Assembly (NCBI RefSeq): GCF_001693415.1
Contig: NZ_MAKX01000001.1
Location: 372,300 to 436,299, forward strand
Length of the DNA: 64,000 nucleotides
Direction of reading: 5' to 3'
Source: Tenacibaculum soleae
GTDB taxonomy: Bacteria > Bacteroidota > Bacteroidia > Flavobacteriales > Flavobacteriaceae
This document shows positions 52,603 to 60,284 of the stretch, piece by piece. Position 1 is the first letter of the stretch. Each line of letters starts with the position of its first letter. Both the position numbers and the translations under genes were made by a program. The notes under the pieces were generated by a model, which ran no database searches, was not told the origin of the DNA, and worked only from the letters and a program-made list of their open reading frames with translations.

Positions 52603-53358
52603 TTAACTCACTAGCGGATTTACATTCGTTCCACCATCAATATTATATTCACTTCCTGTAATAAATGATGCGTCGTCACTTGCTAAAAACGATACTAATT
52701 TGGCAACATCTTCTGGTTGACCAAATCGCTTTAAAGGTATGCGATTTTGCAAGGTTGCTGCAAAACCGTTTAATTGCTCCTCTGGCATACCTGTTTTTCT
52801 AAAAATTGGCGTTGCTATTGGCCCTGGATTTACCGAATTAATTCTGATTTTTCTTGGTGCTAACTCAGTAGCTGCCGTTCGTGTGTATGAATTTAATGCT
52901 GCTTTTGAAGCTGCATAAATTGCTGTATTTGGCATACCTGTATACGCGTTTATTGACGATAAATTAATAATTGAAGCACCATCATTTAAAACTGGTAAAA
53001 ACTTTTCGGTAGTAAATACAGCGCCTTTAAAATTAATTCCTATTTGATGATCAAACATTTCTTCTGTTATTTGTCCAACAGGTGCAGGTGCAAAAATTCC
53101 TGCGTTTACAAATAACACATCTACTTTATTAAAATCGTTTTTTACTGATGCCACTAAGCTATCAATAGCGTTTAGATCGTTTACATCTGCAACAATTCCT
53201 TTTACTCCTAATTCTTGCGCTGCTGTTGCTACTTTTTCGGCATTTCTTCCTGTAATAATTACGGTAGCACCTTTGCTTTTTAATTCTTTAGCAGACGCAT
53301 AACCAATACCACTATTTCCACCAGTTACTACAGCTACTTTTCCATTTAAATTACTCAT
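52603..53358 (-). CDS. Short-chain dehydrogenase/reductase
   Basis: 251 residues. The NAD(P)-binding TGGNSGIGYASAKEL, the NAG motif in FVNAGIFAPAP, the catalytic Ser in INLSSINAY, YAASKAALN (Tyr/Lys) and the PG motif in NPGPIATPIF are all classical SDR. Substrate unknown; TetR-SDR pairs often handle electrophiles or quinones. The promoter is strong and has two operator-like sites. Confidence 0.93.
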   Translation of the reverse strand: MSNLNGKVAVVTGGNSGIGYASAKELKSKGATVIITGRNAEKVATAAQELGVKGIVADVNDLNAIDSLVASVKNDFNKVDVLFVNAGIFAPAPVGQITEEMFDHQIGINFKGAVFTTEKFLPVLNDGASIINLSSINAYTGMPNTAIYAASKAALNSYTRTAATELAPRKIRINSVNPGPIATPIFRKTGMPEEQLNGFAATLQNRIPLKRFGQPEDVAKLVSFLASDDASFITGSEYNIDGGTNVNPLVS

Positions 53359-53391
53359 AATTTCTATTTTTTTTATGTTTTAAACAATACC

Positions 53392-53405
53392 AGAACAATC
53401 GTTCC
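53392..53405. promoter_or_regulatory. TetR operator-like site 1, at the SDR transcript start
   Basis: AGAACAATCGTTCC lies just downstream of the -7 element on the minus strand, over the predicted transcription start, and fits the pattern RGAAynATynTTCC. Confidence 0.6.
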
Positions 53406-53410
53406 GTTTG

Positions 53411-53443
53411 CAAATATATAAATAACAGAATGATTGTTCCAAA
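53411..53443 (-). promoter_or_regulatory. SDR promoter
   Basis: On the minus strand TTTG (53440-53443), a 21-base spacer and TATATTTG (53411-53418) match the Bacteroidota consensus fully. Operator-like sites lie in the spacer and at the start point. Confidence 0.72.
53427..53440. promoter_or_regulatory. TetR operator-like site 2, in the SDR promoter spacer
   Basis: AGAATGATTGTTCC lies directly next to the -33 element, 35 bp from site 1, and fits the shared pattern. Confidence 0.6.
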
Positions 53444-53460
53444 TAAAATAGTTGATTTTT

Positions 53461-53494
53461 CAAAAGTAAAAACCTGTATTATTTTTTACTTTTG
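53461..53494. promoter_or_regulatory. Inverted repeat in front of regulator 2
   Basis: CAAAAGTAAAAA (53461-53472) and TTTTTACTTTTG (53483-53494) form a 12-bp perfect inverted repeat with a 10-base centre, just upstream of the crp/fnr gene at 53540. The right arm contains a -7 element (TACTTTTG), with a second, TAAATTTG, at 53501-53508. It may be an autoregulatory site. Confidence 0.5.
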
Positions 53495-53539
53495 AAAACC
53501 TAAATTTGCTACATTGAAAACTTAAGAAGAACAGTATCT

Positions 53540-54115
53540 ATGAGTGATTTTAACGAAATATCTAATTTTTTTGAAACAGAATATCCTTTAAATCAAAATG
53601 GATTAAAAGAGTTGCTTTGTTTATTTAAAAAAGAAACTATAAAAAAAGGTACACAAATATTAAAAGCTGACACTGAAGAAAAACAACTTCGTTTTTTAAA
53701 TTCTGGAGTTATAAGAGAGTATTTTGCTACTTCAGAAAAAGAAACTAACATTAATTTTTATACCAAACCACAATTTATTACCGATTTATCTTCGTTTAAT
53801 AACGATTTAAAAACCAAAAAAAATCAAGAAACATTAACTGAAGTAACACTTCTTGTTGTTGATAAAAATGCGTTTGGAGAACTCTTAAAAAAATATGAAT
53901 GTGGAAAGTCATTTATCGATTTATCTTTTCAAAAATTATTAAAACACAAAGAGCTTTTAGAATATAACAGAATTACGAAAACCGCTGATGAGCTTTATAA
54001 AGAATTGTTTATTTATAAACCTACTTGGTTAGAGAAAATTCCACAATATCACATCGCTTCTTATCTAAATATTTCTCCAGAAACCTTAAGCAGAATACGA
54101 AAACGCATTTCTTGA
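53540..54115 (+). CDS. Crp/Fnr-family transcriptional regulator 2
   Basis: 191 residues: a cNMP-binding-like roll (about 20-115, with IKKGTQILKADTEEKQLRFL) and a short C-terminal HTH (about 155-190, KIPQYHIASYLNISPETLSR). It lacks an N-terminal FNR Cys cluster. It is divergent from the TetR-controlled SDR gene, and the following gene encodes an MBL hydrolase, with TTGATTTGAATCAA overlapping its own stop codon. Confidence 0.88.
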   Translation: MSDFNEISNFFETEYPLNQNGLKELLCLFKKETIKKGTQILKADTEEKQLRFLNSGVIREYFATSEKETNINFYTKPQFITDLSSFNNDLKTKKNQETLTEVTLLVVDKNAFGELLKKYECGKSFIDLSFQKLLKHKELLEYNRITKTADELYKELFIYKPTWLEKIPQYHIASYLNISPETLSRIRKRIS

Positions 54116-54125
54116 TTTGAATCAA
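54112..54125. promoter_or_regulatory. FNR-consensus-like palindrome before the MBL gene
   Basis: TTGATTTGAATCAA equals TTGAT-N4-ATCAA, the consensus of E. coli FNR. It overlaps the stop codon of regulator 2, and its centre is about 42 bases before the predicted transcription start (weak -7 CAATTTTG at 54148-54155), the class II activator position. Confidence 0.55.
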
Positions 54126-54174
54126 TGGATACTGATCTTTCTTTTTTCAATTTTGTGTCTTAAATAATATAATT

Positions 54175-54945
54175 ATGAAAATACATCATGTAAGAAATGC
54201 TACACTCGTTATTGAAGCTAATGATAAAGTTATTTTAGTAGATCCAATGTTAGGAAAAAAAGGAACTGCTGGTCCGCCATTTACATTGTTTAGGTTTAAA
54301 CCATTACGGAACCCAATACTCGATTTACCTGATAATGCAATGGAAATCGTAAACAAAACCACACATTGTTTAATTACACACCTACATCCAGATCATTTAG
54401 ATAGAGCAGCTGAAACGTTTTTAAAAGAAAGAAATACTCCAGTAATTTGTAGTATAAAAGACAAAAAAATACTTGTAAAAAGAGGTTTAAATGTAACTCA
54501 AACGGTGGCATATTGGAAACAATCCGATTTTCTTGGCGGAACAATTGAAGGTATTCCAGCAAAACACGGTTATGGATTTATTGCCAAGCCTATGGGTAAC
54601 GTTATGGGATTTTTTATCAATCTTAAAAATGAAAAATCAATTTATATAAGTGCTGATACTATTTACACTAATGATGTTGATAAAGTTCTTAAAGAATACA
54701 AACCAGATATTAGTATTGTAGCAAGCGGAACAGCGCAACTAGACATTTTTAAACCGCTTTTAATGACCTTAAAAGATATTACCAAATTTGTTAAAAATGC
54801 GCCCAAATTTGTTATTGCTAATCATTTAGAAGCGGTTAACCACTGCCCTACTACTAGAAAACAATTAGAAACAGAATTAACGAAACATCAACTTATTAAA
54901 AAAACTTTCATACCAAAAGATGGTGAGGTTATGGAGTTTGAATAA
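54175..54945 (+). CDS. MBL-fold metal-dependent hydrolase (UlaG-like)
   Basis: 256 residues. LITHLHPDHLDRAAE is the HxHxDH site, and VDPMLGKKG, HGYGF, ISADTIYTND and IANHLEAVNHCPTTR place the remaining metal ligands. The short N-terminus (MKIHHVRNATLVIEAND) is as in YtnP/UlaG-type MBL proteins. Substrate unknown. It lies between regulators 2 and 3, with an FNR-like palindrome directly upstream. Confidence 0.9.
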   Translation: MKIHHVRNATLVIEANDKVILVDPMLGKKGTAGPPFTLFRFKPLRNPILDLPDNAMEIVNKTTHCLITHLHPDHLDRAAETFLKERNTPVICSIKDKKILVKRGLNVTQTVAYWKQSDFLGGTIEGIPAKHGYGFIAKPMGNVMGFFINLKNEKSIYISADTIYTNDVDKVLKEYKPDISIVASGTAQLDIFKPLLMTLKDITKFVKNAPKFVIANHLEAVNHCPTTRKQLETELTKHQLIKKTFIPKDGEVMEFE

Positions 54946-54979
54946 ATTTTAAGCACCTTTGTAATAGTAAATATTTATA

Positions 54980-55558
54980 ATGAAAGAGCAATTACAAAAA
55001 TACTTAATACGTTATGCTGAATTTACTGACCATGAAATTCAACTCATTTATAGTACTTGCACTGAACAAATCTACCAGAAAAAAGAATTTATAATCGAAC
55101 AAAATCATATTTGTAAATACAAGTATTTTATCCTAAAAGGATTGGTACGTCAGTTTAGAGTGGAAGAAAATGGCAATGAAAGCATCAGTGCTTTTGGGAT
55201 TGAAAACTGGTGGATTACCAATTTAGATAGCTTTATAAATAAAACACCTACAATTAACTCAATTCAAGCGATAGAAGAAACTACAGTACTTCAAATTACA
55301 AAGACGCAATTAGAAGATTTATATGTAAAAGTTCCGCAATTAGAACGTGTTTTTAGAATAATTGCTGAAAATACATTGATTGCACTTCAACGTAAAGATG
55401 AAATTTACATGAAAAAAAGCAGTAAAGAGCGTTACTTTATTTTAGTAGCTCAAATACCAGATTTTGCCCAAAGAGTTCCGCAATATATGATTGCTTCTTA
55501 TCTGGATATTACACCAGAATACTTGAGTGAAATTAGAAAAAAAGGGAATCAAAATTAA
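54980..55558 (+). CDS. Crp/Fnr-family transcriptional regulator 3
   Basis: 192 residues, most similar in the window to regulator 1 (shared IEN.TS/WWITNLDSFI.KTP and RVPQYMIASYLDITPEYLSEIR at the HTH). A cNMP-binding-like roll precedes it; no Cys cluster. The following AhpD-like gene has a perfect 16-bp palindrome upstream, a candidate binding site. Confidence 0.88.
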   Translation: MKEQLQKYLIRYAEFTDHEIQLIYSTCTEQIYQKKEFIIEQNHICKYKYFILKGLVRQFRVEENGNESISAFGIENWWITNLDSFINKTPTINSIQAIEETTVLQITKTQLEDLYVKVPQLERVFRIIAENTLIALQRKDEIYMKKSSKERYFILVAQIPDFAQRVPQYMIASYLDITPEYLSEIRKKGNQN

Positions 55559-55561
55559 TTT

Positions 55562-55577
55562 CTTAAGATATCTTAAG
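55562..55577. promoter_or_regulatory. Perfect palindrome before the AhpD-like gene, candidate site for regulator 3
   Basis: CTTAAGATATCTTAAG is a perfect 16-bp palindrome four bases after the stop of regulator 3. The predicted start from the -7 TACCTTTG (55600-55607) is near 55613, putting the palindrome at about -43, a class II activator position. No -33 TTG is seen, as expected for an activated promoter. Confidence 0.55.
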
Positions 55578-55599
55578 GAAACTTCATCTGTCTGTAAAA

Positions 55600-55607
55600 T
55601 ACCTTTG
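55600..55607 (+). promoter_or_regulatory. -7 element of the AhpD-like gene
   Basis: TACCTTTG fits TAnnTTTG, 23 bases before the ATG at 55631. Confidence 0.55.
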
Positions 55608-55630
55608 TTTCATAATTAAAAACAAATAGT

Positions 55631-56083
55631 ATGGAACGAATAGCTTACAAAGACATTCCAAATGGGATGTTTGAAAAATTACGAGAAATTGAAAACTTTA
55701 TTGAAGAATCTGCATTGGAAATGCAATTACTTGAAATTATAAGATTACGAGTAGCACAAAAAAATGGTTGTGCTTATTGTGTAGACATGCATTATAAAGA
55801 GCTCAAAAAAACAGGCGAGACCGAATTGCGATTATCCTCGTTATGTGTTTGGGAAGAAACTCCGTATTTTACAGATAAAGAAAGGGCTGTTTTAAAGTTT
55901 ACTGATGCTTTAACAAAATTGTCGCGAGGTATTATTCCAGATGAAATTTATAATCCGTTGTTAGAATTCTTTTCTAAAGAAGAAATATGCTACTTAGCTT
56001 TGGCTATATCACAAATAAATACGTGGACTCGATTGATGAAAGTATTTCAATTTACTCCTGGAAATTATAAGGTAACCGAATAA
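55631..56083 (+). CDS. Carboxymuconolactone decarboxylase / AhpD-like peroxidase family protein
   Basis: 150 residues, all helical. NGCAYCVDMHYKEL carries the CxxC-x3-H site (Cys47, Cys50, His54) of the AhpD-like alkyl hydroperoxidase core. Such proteins reduce peroxides or act as decarboxylases; the CxxC favours a redox role. It is the likely target of regulator 3. Confidence 0.9.
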   Translation: MERIAYKDIPNGMFEKLREIENFIEESALEMQLLEIIRLRVAQKNGCAYCVDMHYKELKKTGETELRLSSLCVWEETPYFTDKERAVLKFTDALTKLSRGIIPDEIYNPLLEFFSKEEICYLALAISQINTWTRLMKVFQFTPGNYKVTE

Positions 56084-56094
56084 AGAATCATAAA

Positions 56095-56124
56095 AAAAGG
56101 AGTACTAAATTTAGTATTCCTTTT
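56095..56124. terminator. Bidirectional terminator between the AhpD-like gene and the LytTR gene
   Basis: AAAAGGAGTACTAAA (56095-56109) and TTTAGTATTCCTTTT (56110-56124) pair with one G-U, with no extra loop. It serves the converging genes and overlaps the LytTR stop. Confidence 0.82.
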
Positions 56125-56818
56125 ATAGTTTTAATCTTTCTAAGGCATTCTTTTTATACAAATCACCTATCGGAATTTCAATTTTACTTATTTCAATATC
56201 TTGTTTCGTATATGCAGTTACCTTTTGAGAGTTTACAATATATGAACGATGCACTCTTATAAAACGATTGTCTAATTTTTCTTCAAAAGCTGAAATACCA
56301 TGTTTAATTACCAACTTAGCAGCTAACGTATGTATTCTGATATAATCCTTTATACTTTCTATATATAAAATATCTTCAAACAAAACCTTGATGTTTTTTT
56401 TATTACTTTGAACAAACATGTGTGTAGCCTCTTCCTTTTTATTAGCAGGTTTCTCTACCGTTTGTGTGTCTAAAAATTTTTCTATCGCCTTAAAAAACCG
56501 AGTAAAAACAATAGGTTTTAATAAATAATCAACCACATTTAATTCGTAACTTTCAATAGCATATTCTCTGTGTGCGGTTGTAAATATTACTTTAGGCTTG
56601 TTGGCTAAGTTTTTTAAAAATTCAATGCCTTTTAAAACAGGCATTTCAATATCTAAAAACATTAAATCTACCAATTCAGTTTTTAACACACTACTGGCTT
56701 CTATTGCTGATGCGCAAACAGCCACAATTTCAAAATCTGGTAATTGATTTAAATGTGTAGCAATTAACTCTCTTGCCAATTCTTCATCATCAACAATTAA
56801 ACATTTATACTTTTTCAT
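56123..56818 (-). CDS. LytTR-family response regulator (second pair)
   Basis: 231 residues: receiver (1-120) with LMFLDIEMPVLKG and LLKPIVFTRF, and LytTR domain (about 135-231) with YIESIKDYIRIHT and FIRVHRSYIVNSQKV. The kinase gene precedes it and overlaps by 14 bases, so they form a translationally coupled two-component pair, distinct from the TPR pair at 30.6-33.3 kb. Confidence 0.93.
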   Translation of the reverse strand: MKKYKCLIVDDEELARELIATHLNQLPDFEIVAVCASAIEASSVLKTELVDLMFLDIEMPVLKGIEFLKNLANKPKVIFTTAHREYAIESYELNVVDYLLKPIVFTRFFKAIEKFLDTQTVEKPANKKEEATHMFVQSNKKNIKVLFEDILYIESIKDYIRIHTLAAKLVIKHGISAFEEKLDNRFIRVHRSYIVNSQKVTAYTKQDIEISKIEIPIGDLYKKNALERLKL

Positions 56819-57863
56819 ATACCGTTAATTTTAATTCTAAATAATAACTTAATTCTTCATTATTAATTTTTAAAGAATATCCATTATTTGGATACAATAA
56901 ATTTAATTGTTTTTGGGTGTTTTTCATACCAATTGAATGCTTTTCAACATCTTCTTTTCTTTGATGTGATTTAGGTTTAGTATTCTTTAATTTAAAAATA
57001 ATTTCTTTTGTAGTAGCTGATAAATCTAACTCAATAATTCCTTTGTTTAATTCTTGACTTATACCGTGTTTAAAAGCATTTTCAACAAAAGTTAGCAAAA
57101 TTAATGGTGCTATTTTTACATTTTGATTACTATTTTTTTCAAAAATAACTCTTACCCTATTTCCATACCTAACTTTTTCTAAAGCGATGTAGTTTTCTAG
57201 TAAATCTATTTCTTTAGCAATAGGCACATATTTATCTTTACATTGATACAATATATAATCTAAAATTTCAGAAAGTTTGGCTATTACTTCTGGGGTTTTA
57301 TCTGATTTTTTTAATGCCAATGCATATAAATTATTTAAGGTATTAAATAAAAAATGTGGATTTAATTGATGCTTAAGTAAATTAAGTTCGGTCGTTTTTT
57401 TTTGCTCCTTTAAAGCAATAATATCCTTTTGATCTTGATAATATTTTATAGCAATTAATATGATTGAAGGAAAAACAAGCCACATAATATTATTGATAAA
57501 AGAAACCAAAGAAAGTAATCGATCCCACAATAAAAAAGGCGGTCGCATTTTATAAATTTCAGGAAAAGAAATTTGAAAATAATTGATAATAACAACGATA
57601 TAAAAAAATCGTAATAAGTAAATAACCATTAAAGCCCCTAGTACAAATAAAACAATTCGTTTTTTATTTAAAAAATACGGAATTAGAAGATAAAAGGTAA
57701 AAATGCTAAATAGAAACTGCAAAAATACTTTAAACGCAATATACTGCACCACAAATAATTTATCGTGTTGTTTAAACCAATAAGTACTTAACAAGTAAAT
57801 AAACATAACAATCCAGAAGATTGTTTTTTGTAAAACGTTTGCAGGTACAATTTTTTTCATCAA
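56805..57863 (-). CDS. LytS-type sensor histidine kinase (second pair)
   Basis: 352 residues; the ATG at 57860 is an equal alternative start. Four transmembrane helices in the first 150 residues (IFWIVMFIYLLSTYWF, VFLQFLFSIFTFYLLIPYF and two more), then HisKA of the LytS type with NPHFLFNTLNNLYAL and a HATPase part with NAFKHGI. There is no extra sensor domain; the signal is presumably membrane-borne. Confidence 0.93.
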   Translation of the reverse strand: MMKKIVPANVLQKTIFWIVMFIYLLSTYWFKQHDKLFVVQYIAFKVFLQFLFSIFTFYLLIPYFLNKKRIVLFVLGALMVIYLLRFFYIVVIINYFQISFPEIYKMRPPFLLWDRLLSLVSFINNIMWLVFPSIILIAIKYYQDQKDIIALKEQKKTTELNLLKHQLNPHFLFNTLNNLYALALKKSDKTPEVIAKLSEILDYILYQCKDKYVPIAKEIDLLENYIALEKVRYGNRVRVIFEKNSNQNVKIAPLILLTFVENAFKHGISQELNKGIIELDLSATTKEIIFKLKNTKPKSHQRKEDVEKHSIGMKNTQKQLNLLYPNNGYSLKINNEELSYYLELKLTVYEKV

Positions 57864-58108
57864 TATTAAATATACAATTTATGCGAACGCTAAAATCACG
57901 TTTTACTTCAAACTTAAAAAAATAAATTATTGCTGCTGATTTTAATAGACAAAAGCTTATAAAGTATGGTTAAACAGTTTTTTTAAGCAAATTAATCGCT
58001 CTAAATATAAAAAAGTATTTTCTGTCAACGTTTTGACTCATTAAGTCTACAAATAAATAAAGCTGTCAATTACTTTTCTAGTTTCGTTTGATTTTTAAAA
58101 TTAAAAAA

Positions 58109-59374
58109 ATGACCATTAAAAAATTAGCAATTTCGTTACTTACACTGTGTATTACTAGCATTACACTAGCCCAAAACACCAATAATTATTTTAGACATTT
58201 ACGGTACAATCATGTTTCGCCTTATATAAAACTAACCGGAACTTATCCCATTAATGCGGTAACAGCCAAAAAAACGTCGCATTATATTTTTACATACAAT
58301 AATGCTAATCAACTTATTGAAATAACAAACAATCATTATTTTACTGAAAGAAGACATCCGTTGGCTTCAATCGGCGCATACAAAACAATAATTACTTACA
58401 TAAATAATACAGAAACGAGGACTTTTTTTAATAAAAATGGAAAAAGAATAACCAATGATAGACAAGTTTATAAAGAAGTTTTTACTGTTGATAAAAAAGG
58501 AAATTATTCGAAGCTAGAATTTTTTGATATAAATAATAAACCAATGGAATCTAATTGGCAAATTGCCTGTTACCAATGGTTTAAAAACCGTAAAATGGTG
58601 GTTGAGAAAAGATTTGATTTAGATAATAAACCAAGAAATATTTCAAACTATTTTGAATTTGGTATTACAGGAATGACCTTTAGAAAAGACGGATCACCAA
58701 TAGGAAATTATAATTTAAATAAAAATTTAGATGTTGTAAATAATTCTGTTGGAGTTGCCTCATATCAGGATACTTATGATAAAAACGGCAACCACATAAA
58801 GTATACTTATCATGATAAAAATAATAAGTTGGTTATAAATCAATTTGGGTTTTCAATTGGTACTAAAGAGTATGATAAATTTGGAAATTATATCAAACAA
58901 GGTCATTACGATCCAAATATGAAATTTTTACGAGGACGAAATATTGCTAATAATCAACATATTACTTTAAGCAAAAAAGCTTCACAAAAAGACAGCTTAG
59001 AAATTAAGCGAATTTCATTGGGTTATTTAATTGCGCTGCAAGAATTAAAACCTAATTTAATGCAAGAGGTTATGAATGATAGCTTAAACAAGGTAACGAT
59101 AGGTTATAATAGAAAATTAAGAAAAGAGGTTGTTACAGCCATTCCTAAAAAAAGAATGCTTAAAAATGCTGCAAATTGGAATAAATCAAATACTCGTTTT
59201 CCACCTACCCCAAACAATCAAATTAAAATATTAGATGTTTATCATCGTATAGCAACCGTTAAATTATATTCTGATAATTGGGTAGAATATTTGCATTTAA
59301 TAAAACTTGATGGTAAATGGAGTATTGTTAATCTTTTATGGCAGCATAAAAACGTTAAGAGATATCCGTTTTAA
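58109..59374 (+). CDS. Secreted protein with WG/RHS-like short repeats
   Basis: 421 residues from ATG 58109; a TTG at 58088 would put eight residues before the signal peptide. The signal peptide (1-21) ends TLAQ. The middle (about 200-265) has repeated segments with the pattern YDK.GN..K..Y.D.NNK (e.g. YDKNGNHIKYTYHDKNNKL, YDKFGNYIKQGHYD), and FDLDNKPRN before. This resembles RHS/YD or WG-type repeats, but I do not recognise the family. The upstream gap from 57864 holds no gene and no clear promoter. Confidence 0.65.
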   Translation: MTIKKLAISLLTLCITSITLAQNTNNYFRHLRYNHVSPYIKLTGTYPINAVTAKKTSHYIFTYNNANQLIEITNNHYFTERRHPLASIGAYKTIITYINNTETRTFFNKNGKRITNDRQVYKEVFTVDKKGNYSKLEFFDINNKPMESNWQIACYQWFKNRKMVVEKRFDLDNKPRNISNYFEFGITGMTFRKDGSPIGNYNLNKNLDVVNNSVGVASYQDTYDKNGNHIKYTYHDKNNKLVINQFGFSIGTKEYDKFGNYIKQGHYDPNMKFLRGRNIANNQHITLSKKASQKDSLEIKRISLGYLIALQELKPNLMQEVMNDSLNKVTIGYNRKLRKEVVTAIPKKRMLKNAANWNKSNTRFPPTPNNQIKILDVYHRIATVKLYSDNWVEYLHLIKLDGKWSIVNLLWQHKNVKRYPF

Positions 59375-59398
59375 ATAGAAGAGCCTTTTGTAAACAAA

Positions 59399-59430
59399 AA
59401 ACCTCAGGATTAAGTTTAATTCTGAGGTTT
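59399..59430. terminator. Bidirectional terminator
   Basis: AAACCTCAGGATTAA (59399-59413) and TTAATTCTGAGGTTT (59416-59430) form a 15-bp stem with one G-U pair. The genes on both sides converge. Confidence 0.88.
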
Positions 59431-59457
59431 ATGTTTTAACGAATCTAAATACTTTTA

Positions 59458-60264
59458 CTATTCAGCCTCTAATTTAAACCAAGCATTTTTAAAAGATGCT
59501 ATGGTTGTTTGATAAACCCAAACATCTAAGATTTTTGTTTTTGTAGCGGTTCCATACAATATCCATAAACCTGTTTCTTTATTAAAGTTATAAACTTTTA
59601 CAGTTTCAGGAGCTGTTGGTAATAAATCGTCGTCAATATCAAACTCTAACGTAGCAGAATGCCCGTTTGCAATATCTAGCCAGTTTTTGGTTGCGTCTTC
59701 TAACTTTACGTATACAAATCCATAATTATCTTCACTCATACTATTTTCTCCAGGAATTATAGTTTCTATAGCTAGATTAAATGGAGTTATATGATGAATA
59801 ACTGGATACATAAATCCAGCGAAAGGACTTCCATCTTCTTTTTTAATATTACCATTAATTTTAAATTTTAATCCAGTCGGAAAATTCACTTCACTATCAC
59901 CACCAGTACCTAATATTGTTACTAAATGATCGTTTAATAAAGAAAATTTTATAGTGTTGTTTTCTTCTAAACTGGTCAGCATCCGTAAACCACCTATATA
60001 ATCATCTTTAGCTACTTTAATATACGCATAATCGGTTTCTAAGGTTACGTTATTTAATGTGAAATTTCCATTTTCATCCGTAGTTACTTCGTGTGTGGTT
60101 AAAGTTATTGTTGCATTTTCTATAGGCGCATTTGAACCGTCTACAACGGTACCTGTAAAATTATATATTTCTGTGGCAACGATAATTGGTATGTCATCAT
60201 TATCTGAATTACATGCTGTAAATAGTAAAATACATATTGATAATAGAGGGACTAATTTTTTCAT
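59458..60264 (-). CDS. Lipoprotein with carboxypeptidase-regulatory-like domain
   Basis: 268 residues with a lipoprotein signal (FTAC, Cys18). After a short acidic stretch (NSDNDD) comes a carboxypeptidase-D-like beta domain (about 36-100, with FTGTVVDGSNAPIENATITL and TTDENGNFTLNNV), then a long unrecognised part (about 110-268). The domain is common in Bacteroidota surface proteins. It follows the LRR lipoprotein gene with a 20-base gap, suggesting a shared surface function (inference). Confidence 0.75.
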   Translation of the reverse strand: MKKLVPLLSICILLFTACNSDNDDIPIIVATEIYNFTGTVVDGSNAPIENATITLTTHEVTTDENGNFTLNNVTLETDYAYIKVAKDDYIGGLRMLTSLEENNTIKFSLLNDHLVTILGTGGDSEVNFPTGLKFKINGNIKKEDGSPFAGFMYPVIHHITPFNLAIETIIPGENSMSEDNYGFVYVKLEDATKNWLDIANGHSATLEFDIDDDLLPTAPETVKVYNFNKETGLWILYGTATKTKILDVWVYQTTIASFKNAWFKLEAE

Positions 60265-60284
60265 ATTAATTTGAATTGTTTATT

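Noticed and set aside
50242..56083. The Crp/Fnr district as an integrated mobile island
   Set aside because: No integrase, transposase, tRNA or direct repeats at the borders, and no obvious change in base use, so transfer is not supported.
57864..58087. Possible gene or RNA upstream of the secreted-repeat protein
   Set aside because: No frame, no terminator, and no clear TAnnTTTG element was found here.
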